NCBI RefSeq assembly: GCF_040581485.1
Contig: NC_090132.1
Location: forward strand, 21,048,911-21,112,910
Direction: 5' to 3'
DNA length: 64,000 bases
Origin: Linepithema humile
Lineage: Eukaryota; Arthropoda; Insecta; Hymenoptera; Formicidae
Below, in pieces: positions 24,449 to 38,400 of the stretch (positions are counted from its first letter, which is position 1; each line of letters begins with the position of its first letter). Made by a program: the position numbers and the translations under genes. The notes under the pieces were generated by a model, which saw only the letters and a program-made list of their open reading frames with translations, searched no databases and was not told the DNA's origin.

Positions 24449-26853
24449 TGTCTCTTCCACAAAGATAGAAGAGTGAATTATAACTCTTATCAACTGTTAT
24501 TAATTACATGAAGAAATTGCCTATTGTTGATACGCCTTACACAATGCGGAATATCACGTAATGAAATACCGTACCACAGTTTTGCAACGAAATGACAGAA
24601 ACGGAATATGACCTAACGCCCCGACGACGTAACGTTATACGCGAAGGATATATCGAATGAAGTTGTTCGGCTAGTGCCGGCTTTTTTTCTACGCGCTAAT
24701 TCCTCAAGATGGATTTACGCACCGCGCCATTCGTGGTCGATTAATTATTCCGCTGATTATCTCTGCGCGCTCTCGCATTACGCGATAGCGTAAATAAATA
24801 TATATACATTGTACATGGCTTTAACATTCTGATAACAAATATCCTGATAACGGAATTCTTATTCCGTAACGCAATACAGAGCGAATGCAGAATTACAAAA
24901 CCAAGATCTGGTTATAATCAAACGGAGAATGAAATACCGTTACTTATTTGTGCGCCGCGAATTAATTAATAAAGTCTTTTGCGTTCAAAATCTTTCGAAA
25001 GCAATAAAAATCAATAAATTTCACAATATTATTATTTATCGTGACGGTATTGCGGAATTTATACAATGTGGCTGTTATTAATAAACCGTTATCCGGGAGA
25101 GCAACTCGCGCGCTCGCGCTCGCTGCACCACTTTCCGAGATTTAATGTATTCTTACAGCTGCCATGCCGTCGACCATGATGCAATAATATTGGTTGTTTC
25201 GCCTTGTTTTTCAGATGAAATATCGGGCCGTTAATTACGGTAGCATGTGGCTCGCCTTGAACGAGTCTCGGCTCTTCCCTTTAAAAAGGCCGCAGAATGT
25301 CTGCAAATCGAAAATCGCAACTCTGTAATTGTGAAGCTCAATAAAATCCGCATCGTAATCCTCGATTACACCAGACGACATCGATTTTGTCTCACGAAAG
25401 TTGGGTGATATTGCGATCTCTTCATGGTGATTGTATTATCGGAGTTTCGATTTCGTGGATTAAACAAATTTAATGCAATAAATTCCGATCAAATCAATGC
25501 CGTTTAAAAAAAAAAAAACCAAGATATTTCTCTGAAACATTATTCAAGATCAAAGTACAGAAATTCGTGTTGGCGTAATAATAAGAGTGTAAAATTTTTT
25601 TACAAAAATCGACCAAACAACCAAATTGGATTGTGGCTAAAAAAATAATTTATTGAGTTAATTGCGAATCATCGCAAATGTATTAACATCAAATTATCAA
25701 TTTACGTTTTTTTTTATCTAAAAGTTCATGATTTTGGTATATAAAAAATCTAATAACAGAACGAGATGTGCACATATGCTTTGCATATTGTCACACGCGT
25801 GTAACAATATGAGGAGTCCAAAGATAGCAAATCTTATCCTCTCGTGCGTGCATTGTTAATTAGCGTTACACGTGTTTCTCGGTTTACTTACGACAAAAGT
25901 CCAACTGTTTGTACACCTTCCGTCTCCTACCTATTCGCTCGGTGTATGATTAAATTCCGATTGCATTTCATCGCTTGCGTTGCAGCGGGCAATAACTATC
26001 AACTACGGGCGACTCGCTTCTCCAAAAGGCGGTGCACCAATTCGAGACGATGCAGCTGAACGCATCCGCACTCTCGTCGCGGACCATTCTCCACGTGTTA
26101 TTTTCAGAAAAGCGCGCGTTGCCGAGATTACGGACAATTTGCGGCGATACGACGGTGATTGGAATCGAGTACGGGTGAGGAGAGAGGGAGAGAATCTCGA
26201 TACGAATCTTAGGGCACAATGTTATGTACTTTCCTTCCTGGAGAGAACGCTTCTCTCCCGCCCGATTGGAATCCCATAATTGTCCCGGAGAAGCAATTAA
26301 AGCTCACGATCCATTGATTGCGGAATGATTAGAACCACGACGATAAAACTAATCGCCGCTCCTTCTCATCGATTTTTTTGCGGGAAAGGAAGCGAAGAGA
26401 TTGCTGCTTCGTTGCGCACTTCGAAGCTACGGTTCTGTATCGAAAGGCGAGCCGAGAATAACGAGGCGCGATATCGAACAATTTTCTTTATACTTTATAT
26501 CTACATAATTATATATTGTACTAAGTGCGATACGTATTAAGCGTGTGTGTAAAATAAGAAGCACTACACACATTATTCCATCAAACATTATATATCAAAA
26601 CGACAACGACGCAAGATAAAAGCTTTATCGATATAATTCCAAAGATTCTAGAATCTGATTAATAGAAAGTAAAACCGAGAGGAGTGATGTAAATAAATAA
26701 ATGTACACTGATCAGGGTAATGCGTATAATGAATTAAAAATACAAATCATGTGCCTATCGATCCTTCCGTGTTTTGAATGCTTGCTGGTCTACTTGGCGT
26801 CCACTATACTTTTTTTACATTAACGAAGAACATGCGTCGTTGAGAGTTTCATA

Positions 26854-26874
26854 AGAGAGAGAGAGAGAGAGAGA
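26854..26874. repeat. (GA)n microsatellite
   Basis: Twenty-one bases of perfect AG dinucleotide repeat. In insects such tracts can bind GAGA factor, but nothing ties this one to a gene. Confidence 0.85.
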
Positions 26875-28149
26875 TGAAAGCTCGGACGTGACAGGCAGAC
26901 GGTCTTGTTGTTCGTCTTGTACGTGCTAAATATTTGAGTCAGGTTGTCGTCGGCATTAAACGGCGAGCAAACATCGCCGATACACCGCGGAAGAAAACGC
27001 TGCTCATTTATCAAGTACAAACAAGGCACCGTTCTGTCCACTATCCTTGCTACCAACCTCATCTGTCCCTTAGAGTAAGTTGCCATTCAGGTTTGAATAC
27101 ATTTCTTCTAACATCGAGCAAACGTCGCTAAAGAAACCGAATTCAGTATTTCCATATTTTAACATATTCATCTACATATGTTTTGTTTTTTTTTCCAATA
27201 TACATTTAAATTCTCCTCTCTTTTACTTACTTCTTAAATTCAAAGTCTGTCTTCAATCGTAAAATATAAATGATTGCTAGTTTGAAATTTGTAAGATCTA
27301 AAAAAAAGTAGAATATCAATATTAATCAGTGCATTACTAATTAGATCTCGAAAAAATAGTCGGTGGAATAATAATAATAAAAGTTTTGTGTAAAACTCAA
27401 TTTTCGTATCTTTCTGTTTATCTAAAAAGATGTGATAAGTGAATATAAGATATGTTTGCTTGATGAAAAACTTCCTTAACAGATATAACGAATTAATCTC
27501 CTTCCTATTTTTAGATATCTTCGCGAAAATTCCTTGAACAAAACAGTGGAGAAAGCAATTATATCTGGAAAAACATTGTATCTCTAAATGTACACAGCGA
27601 AGAAAGCCCGAGATCTCGGTTGATATTCGATATCTCGCCCAGCTGTGCAGCAACGAATTTTTAAATTGCAGCCTGGTGTAAAGAGAGAAGCGCTAAACAG
27701 TGAGCGCATGAAATTCACGCTTGTTGCGTCGCTGCTGCATTTAAAGCAGCAGTTCCCAAACTGCACAAGTGAGAGTAATAATAAATTGGACAGTGCATAT
27801 TACGAGACAGATAAGAATGATACGCGCTTTGCACTAAACGTATCAATTTCTAATTCTGAAATTCTCAAACGTCTGAATGCGAAAGATTGATATTTCTCAT
27901 AAAATTTTTCAACAAAACTCATTTTTCTGCTTGAAAAAAATTATTAAAGTAATTAGAAATTGTCAAACAAATATATTCTGTTTTAAAATAAATCTCGCTT
28001 GCGGGATTAATGGACCAAGATTTATTCAAGATTCATCTTTCAAGAAAGCTGGCAGAATACGATTTCTCAATCTCTCTTTAACTAACTATGCAAAGAAAAA
28101 GAAATATAATAAAATAAATAAATGCAAAATCTGCGGAACGAGAAATACC

Positions 28150-28660
28150 GTGTAAACATCTTTTTATGTGTGCCGCGTGCGAAATATTACATGACACCCC
28201 AGCGGGGGTGCTTCCTTTGGGAACCCCTGACAGAGCGGCAGCGGGCTGACGTAGTACGAAACAGTGTCAGCGAGCAGGGTCGGCATGTGAGTAAAACGGT
28301 AACCGAGCGCGGAACAATATTTGTCCGATAACCAGCCTGGAAAACGTTCTCTCCGTGTGCTAATGGACTTAGCGGCGGCAGGACCACGTGCTCCGTTCCG
28401 ACATACGAGCGTGCTCCACTCGTATGTTATGCACGTGCCTATTGCGCGGCGGATATCTGTTTGCAATGCTGCGCCGTGTTTCACCGGCGATGATTGATGA
28501 GATCTTTATTCATACGGACAAACAGCGGTAAGACCGCCGCCGCGCGCGTTTCTTCTGCCGCGAGCGCGCTTGATCGACTCGAATTCGGGTCGAATTCTAA
28601 TGATGATCCGCGGACGTGGTTGTTTTACACGCCGTAGATTAGTGGAACGCATCATTTCCT
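28150..28660. other. CpG-rich non-coding patch
   Basis: About 500 bp of markedly higher GC content, with overlapping open frames on both strands, as expected from low stop-codon frequency in GC-rich DNA. No protein motif is recognised in any frame. It could be a promoter, an enhancer or a non-coding exon. Confidence 0.35.
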
Positions 28661-30151
28661 GAGAATCTCAGCTGGTGTAATTATGGTACGGCAAACACTT
28701 CTATACGTATGCGATGCTCGAGCCCCTTTCTGCAGAATGTATCCAGCTGAGAAATTTAGCCTAGAAAGAGTAGCCTATGCAGATAGATTAAAAGAGGAAA
28801 TTAGATTTAAATTTAAAACTTTGAAGAAAGTCTACAACGGGTAAAAGTGTTCTTTTTTTTATTACTGTCTTCTGAAAGTGATAACCCAAATGTTGGAGTG
28901 AATTAGTGGATAAGAAGTCACAGTGGATTTCTACTTCAAATTTCCCTATCATAGATTGTCCGCCTTATCACGAACAGTTCGCCAACAGCTTCTTTTCGCC
29001 CAATCCGATTGAAAAGCCGTGCCGTTGTAATTATCACAACTCTGATAAGACGACATAAATGGCAATGTATGCGTGTGTCTGTGATATCGCTTTCACTCCC
29101 GGATCAGTATTTCATCCGTATGAGATACTGAACGAGAATCATAATTAATACTAAATCCAGTCTTGCGGCGCAATACTTGATTGTAAATGTTTAAGCATCG
29201 CTTTTCTGAGCGGATGTAATAATATCCAACAAAAAAGAACCTTTTCCAAGTTCTCAATCTACTTCAAGTCGACTGACTTAATGACTGATAATTTCTTGCG
29301 TGAAAAATTGATTTAAATAGATAAATATAAATATACAAAAATCGGGAAAAGAAATAATGAATAACAATCTTGATACGTTCAACATTTGTCTCCTACAAAT
29401 CTAGATTCTTCTCATTTAAATTTTGATTAATTTAAATTTAATTTAAATTTTGACAATATAACTTTACAATTTACAATAACTTTTACAATTTTGCATTCTA
29501 ATTAATTTTATTTCATCGGTGGGAAACATTGTATAATTATTACATGTCGAACTATTCACATATCTTTTTGATTTTAACGACCCAGCATTCTGTGTTGCGT
29601 ATCATGTAGAAGAAGATTTATGAGCCTTTAATATAAATCACTATTTTTTTATCGCTTTCTAAACTCCACCTTTCCTGTTGGACGCATATCATTAACAATT
29701 TGACGTTCGATACACTTTTGATATATGTTTCAAGCTTCTCGATTGTGCCGTTATATCGCAGAATGATTTTAAATCAGCGGCAGCGCCTTCTCAACCTTAT
29801 CCTTCATACGTCGCATATTTTCACAGGTCGGATTCATCAGTTTGATGGAGCGTGAGATCAATTTCCCTCCGCTCGCGTCTAAAGGCCGGAAAGCATCTTT
29901 CTCCTGTGTCTATAATCACAGGATGACTGAACTGGCAATGACGATTCACATCAACGAAACCTTCCCGTCACTGTCCGTTATATCAACAGCTGAGACACCA
30001 CCGTAATCTTTGAGTGACCTCAATGCCAAATTAATGGACTACAATATCAGTCCATCGAATCTTGGAAACGGCACAGTACTTGTCCACGATCTAAGAATAT
30101 AAATTAAGCGTGAAACTGGTTTTCTTGAAGAGAAACAAAGAAAAAGAGGAG

Positions 30152-30174
30152 GAGAGAGAGAGAGAGAGAGAGAG
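30152..30174. repeat. (GA)n microsatellite
   Basis: Twenty-three bases of GA repeat set in a longer purine-only stretch (about 30,140-30,192). Confidence 0.85.
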
Positions 30175-30845
30175 AAACGGAAAGAGAGAAGATAAATGCT
30201 TATCGAAAACTTTGCAATAATTTCTCAGCATTTTTTATCTAGAAATTAATATTCTAAATATTTTAAGTAATATTTAAGTAATATTCTAATTATTATTAAA
30301 TGTAGTGACAATCTTTCCCGGAATTCATTAATTAGATAGGTGGATGATACAGATTTCAAATAACGAATATTATACAAATAACGTGTGTAATTACAGATAT
30401 ATATAAGAAAAAAACAAGGAGGCATAAAAGAAAAAGTCATATTATAATTCGTCGCGTTTATAATACTTTATATGAAATACACATATCTCTCGTATCTCAG
30501 TACGTAATCACACCTAAGGCCGTTATCGCTAAGCGTACGCGTGTAAGCGACGTAATTTTAGAATCAAGGAAACCCAGTTAATAATTCCAATGACATGTCA
30601 TCTATCTTAGACACTCCCCACTAATTTGGTGTACCACACCGATTTACATTCTATCATAACAGATAAGATTCCAGAAATATACATTGCTATCGCGACCTTA
30701 GAGTTCCGTGTTGCAAAATTATTTATGCAAAGTATCGCTATATTGGTTAAGATTTTTGCAAATTTAATATGTAAAATGTAAAAAATGTAAAGAGCGCAAA
30801 ATTAATAATTCGATATTAAAATCTTTAATATCAGTTTAAAAATTG

Positions 30846-30883
30846 TTTGGTAAAATATATATATATATATAATTTTTACCAAA
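30846..30883. repeat. Hairpin with (AT)n loop
   Basis: Perfect 10-bp arms (TTTGGTAAAA at 30846-30855 and its complement at 30874-30883) flank an AT-dinucleotide run. The whole 38-nt stretch can fold as a hairpin or cruciform. Confidence 0.75.
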
Positions 30884-33049
30884 TCTTAAAATTTTGAATA
30901 AGAATTAGAATAATAACTAACTATAAAAAGCAAATTTTCAAAATTTCTTGCACAATACAATTTAACAAATATAAAATAAAATAAATATGTTAATAAATTA
31001 TAAAACTACTTCTTTAGTTCATTAATTCTAATTAATTTTTTTCTCTAAAACACTTTGTGCATCGATATCAATAAAAACAAAATATTATTACTAAGTCGAT
31101 TAAATGTTTGCATGTAAATTACTAGTTTTCTTGGGTAGCCTTGATTCATTAATGGAAAATTAATTATATACGTATGTATTCTCATGAACGCATAATGTAA
31201 TTACCACATTCAAGCAGAAAGATAAAAATAAGATATATGATGTAATTTTAAGTACATCTTACTTTTCCTCTTTTTAGTTTTATTTCGAATTCTGTAAAAA
31301 ATTTTGCTGTTTACACGTGCGAAAATGTGCGATTTTTTCAAGAATGTTTTCAAGGCTTTTGCATAAAATCCGTAATGAAAAATAAAAAACACTTGCAGAA
31401 ATATTTTATGTCAGAATATCTCATAAATACCTCATAAATCTTTAATTCGACGAGCTGTGTTTCTCTCTAAATTCTTTGCTGTCGTAAATATCTGATCGCA
31501 TACTCAGATATTTTTGGTCCTTCTTTCCACCACGCCCAAAGATCGCAATAGATTTTTAGATTGCTGTATTCTTGGTTGCATTAATATTTACTTCTATTAA
31601 AGTTGAAATAAATCTCAAGTATTTTAAAATTTTTACTTTTCTAAATGTCAAGAATATAATATTCATCAATATCATGCAGCCAAAAGAATGAGTGTGCATT
31701 GTTTAGAAGATATACATCGATATTAACTGTTATATATTAGTTAATTATGCTCGATAAACGAGCTGAGAGTTGGTGCACGATATCGTACTTGCAGAAAATT
31801 GCAATCTTGCAAGATTACCGTTCGCTCTTTAAACTTCGATGTTCTCTTATTATGCCACACTGACGATTATAAACATAAAACGCTAATGATTATCTGCTTA
31901 ACTCACTGACAGCTGACATTAACACACGAATTCCCGCGTGGAGCAGCCAGGTACTTTTGCGCGCGTTGCTTTTGATACTTGCAGTTCTATTTGCGTTCAC
32001 TTTTCTACAGGTGATAGAACCATAGCGTGTACACGTTGCTCCAAATATGAAAGTTATGAAAACCAAACATACTTTTATTATAAAAAAAGATTAAGTTTTT
32101 TACCGGAGAATCATTATATAATACTTTCTCTTTTTTCCCTCTCTTTCCGTTCTCTTTTTTTCTACACAAAGAAAACATAATTAAAATTAAATTTGGCTAA
32201 ATACAATCAAAGCTATTTTTCGACAGTAAAATTTGTATTTGACATTTTTGTATTATAGAATCGAGAAAAAAAATGATATTACATTTGCGCTGGCAACGTT
32301 TTGATAGATAGCTTTTAATGCTATATATAATGAATCAATAAAATATATATGAATCGTCCTGTATCGAAGATAAAATAAGAATGTCAGATAAATTAAAGAT
32401 ATGTTTCCGTGCTTCGCGTTACAATTTATTTCAACGTCAGGTAAATTCTGAGAACTCTGTAACTCATTTGTCAAGAATAAAAAAAAAGCGTCAAATCGTT
32501 GATCAGAATTCCCAACAAGGTGAGATGACTTCTACATGTCTACATTCTCAGACGAGCTATCCGTGAGTCATCTTTGATGAATTTTCTAACTGAACGTCTT
32601 CGCATCCTTATTTTCTTTAATCTCTCCTTTGCTTATAAACATCATCTGCAATAGCTGATATATTTCAGAAAATACACGATCGTATCAGTTAACCATCATC
32701 GTAATGTACGTCTTAATATGTATAAAATTGTTTTAATATATACAAGACGATTTAAATATCCTTGATCTGGGACATTTCAAGGTATCATGTTTAGATATAT
32801 ATTTATGCATCGCAATTCACAATCAGAATTGTCTCTGACAGTATGACATGTCCAAGAGATTAAACGTAAGATTAAAAAATAATTAATAGTTCAATAAAAA
32901 TATATTGAGTCGCATGATAATTGGTTAAAAATTTTAATCAATAATGGACAAAATGAACGAATATGACGACGTCTTAAGATACTTTAGATTGAGCAGCCCC
33001 GTGTATTCGTATCACCTTGCGTACGTTTAATTAAAATTACAATTAAGTT

Positions 33050-33460
33050 GCAAACGTCACCGCAAAATGCAGAGTGTCGGATGCATAGTGCGCGAGAGAG
33101 GAGCACAGGTGATTCTGTTCGAGGAGAGGGATAGAGCGGCGAGACATGGGAGGAGTTCCCTGCGAGTGCTCTCTCCGTCTCTCTCCGGAGGGACCACTCT
33201 CGCGGTGGCAGAGGTGGTCTCTGCTCACCTGAGCGTTTCAGGTGGCAGTCGCCCTGCTGAGTCGCTCAGCGACGGGTTCTCCTCGTGTGAGCGCCGCGAG
33301 CGCGATCCGCCCGAGAGCACGAGAGACGATCCCGGGTATTTTGAGATACGCGCGCGGAGATCGAATATGTCAAGCGAATCCGCGAGTACGCGCCATGCGG
33401 CCCGAAGATCTTTCCGCTGACGATCTCCCGAATTCTCCTCCGCAGATCGATGGTGCGCCC
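33050..33460 (+). promoter_or_regulatory. CpG-rich candidate promoter / 5' UTR exon of the BTB-ZF gene
   Basis: A sharply GC-rich, GAGA/CTCTC-rich island in AT-rich DNA, 2 kb upstream of the first BTB coding exon. Open frames exist on both strands but show low-complexity Ser/Arg composition without domains, so coding is unlikely. A usable donor (CACAG|GTGATT) lies near 33,108. Position and composition suit a TATA-less promoter or non-coding first exon of the downstream gene. This is inference from context. Confidence 0.35.
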
Positions 33461-35470
33461 ATCGCATCTGTCTCTACAAATGCAACCTCGACACGTTTAA
33501 TATGTCGATCTCGTCTAATTACTAGGACGAAGATAATTCATTAGAACTCATTTCTCTGAGAAGACAAAATATAAATCAATTAATTAATGCAATTATATTG
33601 TGAGTTGGACTGATTTAATCAACGACTAATCGTTCAATTAGACTGATTTAATTCGGAAGAATCTTTACAGGGGATAACTTGACGTACATGTAAATTTTTA
33701 TTGACTGAAGCGGCACGTTTTCGGTGAAGCGATTATTCATGTCACTTGATTGAATAAAGAAGGATTTTCCTTACACATTTCGTAAATCTTTGTAAATCAT
33801 AAATACTTCATGAAACTGTGACGCATCGCAAATTGCAACGGAACAAAATAAACAAACAACGATTCTACCGTCGTTCATGACCACAGATCGATAGAAATCG
33901 ATCGATAGAATTGATCAGGAATTCGAAGAATTCGTGCATGTAAAAAAGTTAACAACCTCGATAATTTCGAGATCCAATTCCGACGATGATCAAGGATGTC
34001 ATCTGAGAGGAAAAAAAAATAATTACCGTTAATAAAGTGGACTAACACAATCTTGATCACGACGGATCAATAATTCGCGTATATAAACGTTCCCAAGCAA
34101 CGTATAAATTTGTCGTGAAATCGACTCGTTCGACAACATTCTGGAATTATCGAGGTATCGCCGTAATACCGTGCGGCGCGGAACTGCAAAAGGTACTCGA
34201 TTAAAGAATCGATTGCGGGAAGAAAAACTTGAATCGAAGTTTATAGGTTTATAGAACAGTGATAAGGAAGAAAGTGTTGTGTATACATTGTTTAATGAAA
34301 GCGCCTCATTAGAGCAGAATCAACGAGGGATAAAAATACGTATACACTGATTAAAAATTAATTATGTTTGAATAAAATTTGAATAATGCCATTTACGCCA
34401 TAGAGATAATATTGCATGTACTTTATGTAACAAAAGCGTGCCTTTATTTTTACGCTGGATTACAAAGCCTCTTCCAATGAAGAAATAAATGATTATACAA
34501 ACACAGATCTGACGTTTTACATTAATACATATGCGAGTTTACAAAATACTATATATAAAAATAAGGGAGAATAATTTAATTCCTTTATTACAGAACACTT
34601 TCGAATCGAAGCGGGCTATAAAAATTCCGCTTCACCGTTTACTGAAATATAATAAAATAGAAACTTCAATTAATGCACAGGAAGAGCAGTAGCCATTAAA
34701 TATCGGATTTCTACGAGTGTGTGTGATTATAGTGTGGTCGATTTATTCGATTTTAACAGCCAGACAGGAAACATGAACGGATTACCGATAATAACCGTGT
34801 TAATGCGCAAAATTGAGAAAAATCTATGAAAATAAATCTAATTCGTAAGATTTATTCCGCGAATCGATTTTAACAGCGGGTGGGAATATGAATTAAAAGC
34901 GAGATCGAAAGAAATGCGGTCAGCCATAAATCTTGCAAGGACGATTTGACTGCGGATGCCAACACCGTTACCATAATTGTGTCAACAATCACGTGTCTAT
35001 AATTCAGCACCAACAAGTGTCATGTAAATGATATCGATCGGTCTACATTCGACGAAATTCGCATGCGGATCCTGTTAAAGAAGACCGCAAATAAATCCGC
35101 AAAGGTATTCATAAATGTTCCAATTAAACGGCCGCTATGAATCAGAGCGCAAAATAGAAGAGTAATCAATTAAACTTGATCGAGATAAAGATAAAAGCAG
35201 GTTTCCGCTCAAATTTATGTGAGCGAAGAGTTAAGTGTATGTAAGATTTCAAGAGCGTCGCAAATTTTCGCAACGCGATAGATTTATGTGAAAGCTGATA
35301 AAGCGGGAGAAATAATAATTTGCGAGAAATAATTCTCTGCGTCAAGGACTTTTCAAGTTTTGCAAAGACAATTGCAAGTGTCGCAGAGTTGCAAATAAAT
35401 TAGTTAATAATCTTCGTCAAGAAATTTTCGTGAATGCCACCGGCGACCATTGATCATATCGAGTAAAGTC
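33461..35470. other. AT-rich 5' region of the BTB-ZF gene
   Basis: Nothing coding is seen between the CpG island and the BTB start codon. A small direct repeat, GACTGATTTAAT, occurs at about 33,608 and 33,643. The stretch just before the ATG (about 35,380-35,470) is probably 5' UTR. Whether a 5' intron spans this region cannot be decided by eye. Confidence 0.4.
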
Positions 35471-38400
35471 ATGATGGGAGAGGTGATCCGTGTTTCTGGG
35501 AAAGCATCGGACGTCCGTGACATCCTGAAAGAAGCCATGCTATCGCAAAGGTTCGCCGATGTGGCTCTCTGCTGTCCAGGAGGCCAGAGATTCCTCGCGC
35601 ATCGTCTGGTCTTATCAGCAGCTAGCCCCTATCTTCAAGTCAGTATAAAAAAAATGATAGATATAAATTGATAATTAAGTCAATTCATTGTAGAAATGAG
35701 GCACGAGTCAATTTTTTTACGAATGAGTCGACTGAAGAATAACGAAAAATCAATTATCTTTGTTTCAAGTTTTGTTCTCTCTCCCTGTGACGCGTTCTTA
35801 CTGAAATAATTGATTAAATTTATTTAAAAAATTTTGATACTTTGTGAAATCTAATTGATGCTTGTTTTATAGAATTTTTTCGTTATGTGTTTGTTCAAAA
35901 ATATTGGTAACGTACAATGTTATCGACAATTAATAAACATAAAAATGGATTTTGTGTTTCCATATTTTTGAATTAATTTTGGAAATAACTGTTTGTCCGA
36001 AAGTAATAGAGAATTAACTGTAAAAGGCAACTATATCGGCTTGGGTTTATGTATGATTTATTAAAAGTTTTATGGCAACGCGACATCTCGAGTATGTGCG
36101 TACCGCTAATTATCCTCGCCCATAAATAAAAGGTACGAGAAAAGGAAATATGATTCACTTTACTGTTTAATTAGCAGGTTAGTTGCCGTACAACAGACGG
36201 AGTTGTTAATCCTATACATGAATGCATTTCTCGTTTGGTTATACCGTTTGTTCACTATATTCGCGTAATCGCCGCTGCTATATAAACCGATTGTATGCGC
36301 GCGCTGACGAGCGTTTAATGCCGCCGAATTATGTCACACGGAAATAAAGATAATGCGATATCGCGCAATTTCTGCGCCAAGTTTCTTGAAATTGCGCCGA
36401 TGCGTTGCGATGTATATTGCACTCGCGCGACCTCGCAGAGTTGCGCGAATCGTTAAACTATTGCGCCACTGGATTGGAACATGAGCGCAAAATTAATGAG
36501 ACAAGCACAAGTATGGTAAACTCGGCGATGCTAATGTGCAGATGCGTTAGGATGTTCTGATCTTTTATCGTAATATTCTTCAATTATTTCTTAAGAATTG
36601 ATTCTAAATCTACGGGACTTTCGTCTTGTCTTGGTTAAATAAAAGTTTGATTCTAATGAATTGATAAACTAAAATTATAAAATAGAAGTCCACCATTTGT
36701 CTAAATTTTCTCGAAATGTAATTATTTCAAATTTTTAATTTTTAACGCTGTATAATTCCAGAATTATCGAACAATCACTAATTTCTGTCTTTTCTTCTCA
36801 CAGAAATGTTTGTATATTTAAAATTACAACTTATCTCACGCTTCATTGTTTTCTCATATAAAATATTTATCAAGTGCATTTTTACGTGAGTGGAATCGCG
36901 TTGCAGAAAGAAAATCGGGGAAATAAATTCCGATGCACTCCAGCAATTACAAAGTAATGTCGCGTCAGCGACGTGAAAATTGTCAATTATGCGTTGCTAC
37001 GCGATTCCTGCCACGAATTGCGCTTTCTAATCTCTAGCAATTGGAATGTCGGAGAGAAAAATTTATCGTATTTCTCTGCAAATTAGGATTCATCGAGTCA
37101 GTTTAGCTCATCATCGTATTTACGTCGTATCTATCTCATTCCATAAAAGTTCTTAATTTGTTATTATAAGAATATTTAGAAGCGAGAGATATATATACTT
37201 CGCTCAATGTCAGCGTTATTCGTAATATTTTGTGGGATTATTTGCAATAAAACGTAACAAGAGTCTCAATTGCTTCAGTCGGACGGAAAAAGTAATATTG
37301 CGATCGTGTTAGAAAGGCAGTCTCGCTGCTTTCTGTTCCATGTATGAAAGAAAAGCAACGTCCGTAAAACGTGTTTTTTCTTGCTACAAATATGGTAACC
37401 TTGACTTCAATGCCGATAGATTCTTAGACCTTCGTTTCGATAAAGCTCGCACGACGCATTCCTACGATACCAGGTTATCCTTTTCAGGCTCTTGACGCGT
37501 ACCGAAACGGTTTGCTGCGTCGCGTCTTTCCGGTACGGCTATCTGTACGGTACGCGAGTTCCCGAGTACCAGCATCTTGATTTATTGCCATTTGACCCAG
37601 TACCTGTTTCTTCCATACGAGATACCCACTTTTTCTCCATTCTGCGTGCATTGCGTGGTGTGAAAAGAAAGAAGCAATGGAATTCTCCACGCGCTATTTT
37701 TTATACCGTAAAAACGCAGAAGAAACAACTGTGAATATTGGAGAGTTTCAAAAAATACGAAAATCTTATACAAGATCTAAACTTTTCCAAAATTCACATA
37801 GTCGAATGTGTAAATAAATTCGAACCATATTCTTAAATATGCTTTTATACAAAACTAAAGTTTAGAGGATATATTAAAGAATAAAGAAAAATTTGTAACA
37901 CTAATTACATAAATGTAACAGAAAATTATAAAATTGCAGAAAGTGCCGTAAGCGTTGAATGAATTCATTGTTATGAAATATATTGCGCGATTTGTGAACT
38001 TGATTGCGCTACTCATTTTTACATCTGACTTTTTCATCTTGATGAGCGTGGAAAATCACACGTGTTCTAATTAGTGCGACTTATACAATTAGCGAAACGT
38101 GCTAATTCTTGCAGTCTTATATGCGGCGAGTGAGAAAGTATTGTCATAACGAAGCACGCTCAGTATATTGTATTTTTTAGTACCGAGAAATTTATGGGAA
38201 TGTGACGTATGTTGCACGTTACATGTAATGCACGTAAATTATAATACATATCGTTGAAAAGTGGAACTAAGAAATTTAAAATCATATTATCATCGTAATT
38301 ATTTGTTTATTATTTTAGATTAATAAAAGAGAAAATTTATTTTACATTTAATTTTATTACTACGCCAAAGATATTGCTCGACGTCTAATAAAAACATATT

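Larger units (their letters stand above)
24449..33050. other. Intergenic region with scattered GC-rich patches
   Basis: No gene is recognised in these 8.6 kb. Short frames occur on both strands but lack splice support or known motifs. CpG-richer patches stand out near 25,080-25,130, 26,030-26,470 and 28,150-28,660. Simple repeats include (GA)n at 26854-26874 and 30152-30174, and an AT-repeat hairpin at 30846-30883. The rest is AT-rich and featureless to the eye. Confidence 0.55.

Noticed and set aside
27640..27895. Frame beginning near 27,645 and a phrase CAGTTCCCAAACTG resembling a hAT end
   Set aside because: No matching second terminus or 8-bp duplication was found, and the protein resembles nothing.
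33067..33420. 117-aa Ser/Arg-rich open frame in the CpG island
   Set aside because: Equally long frames exist on the opposite strand and in another frame. The composition is low-complexity and no domain is visible, so it is most likely an effect of GC-rich DNA.
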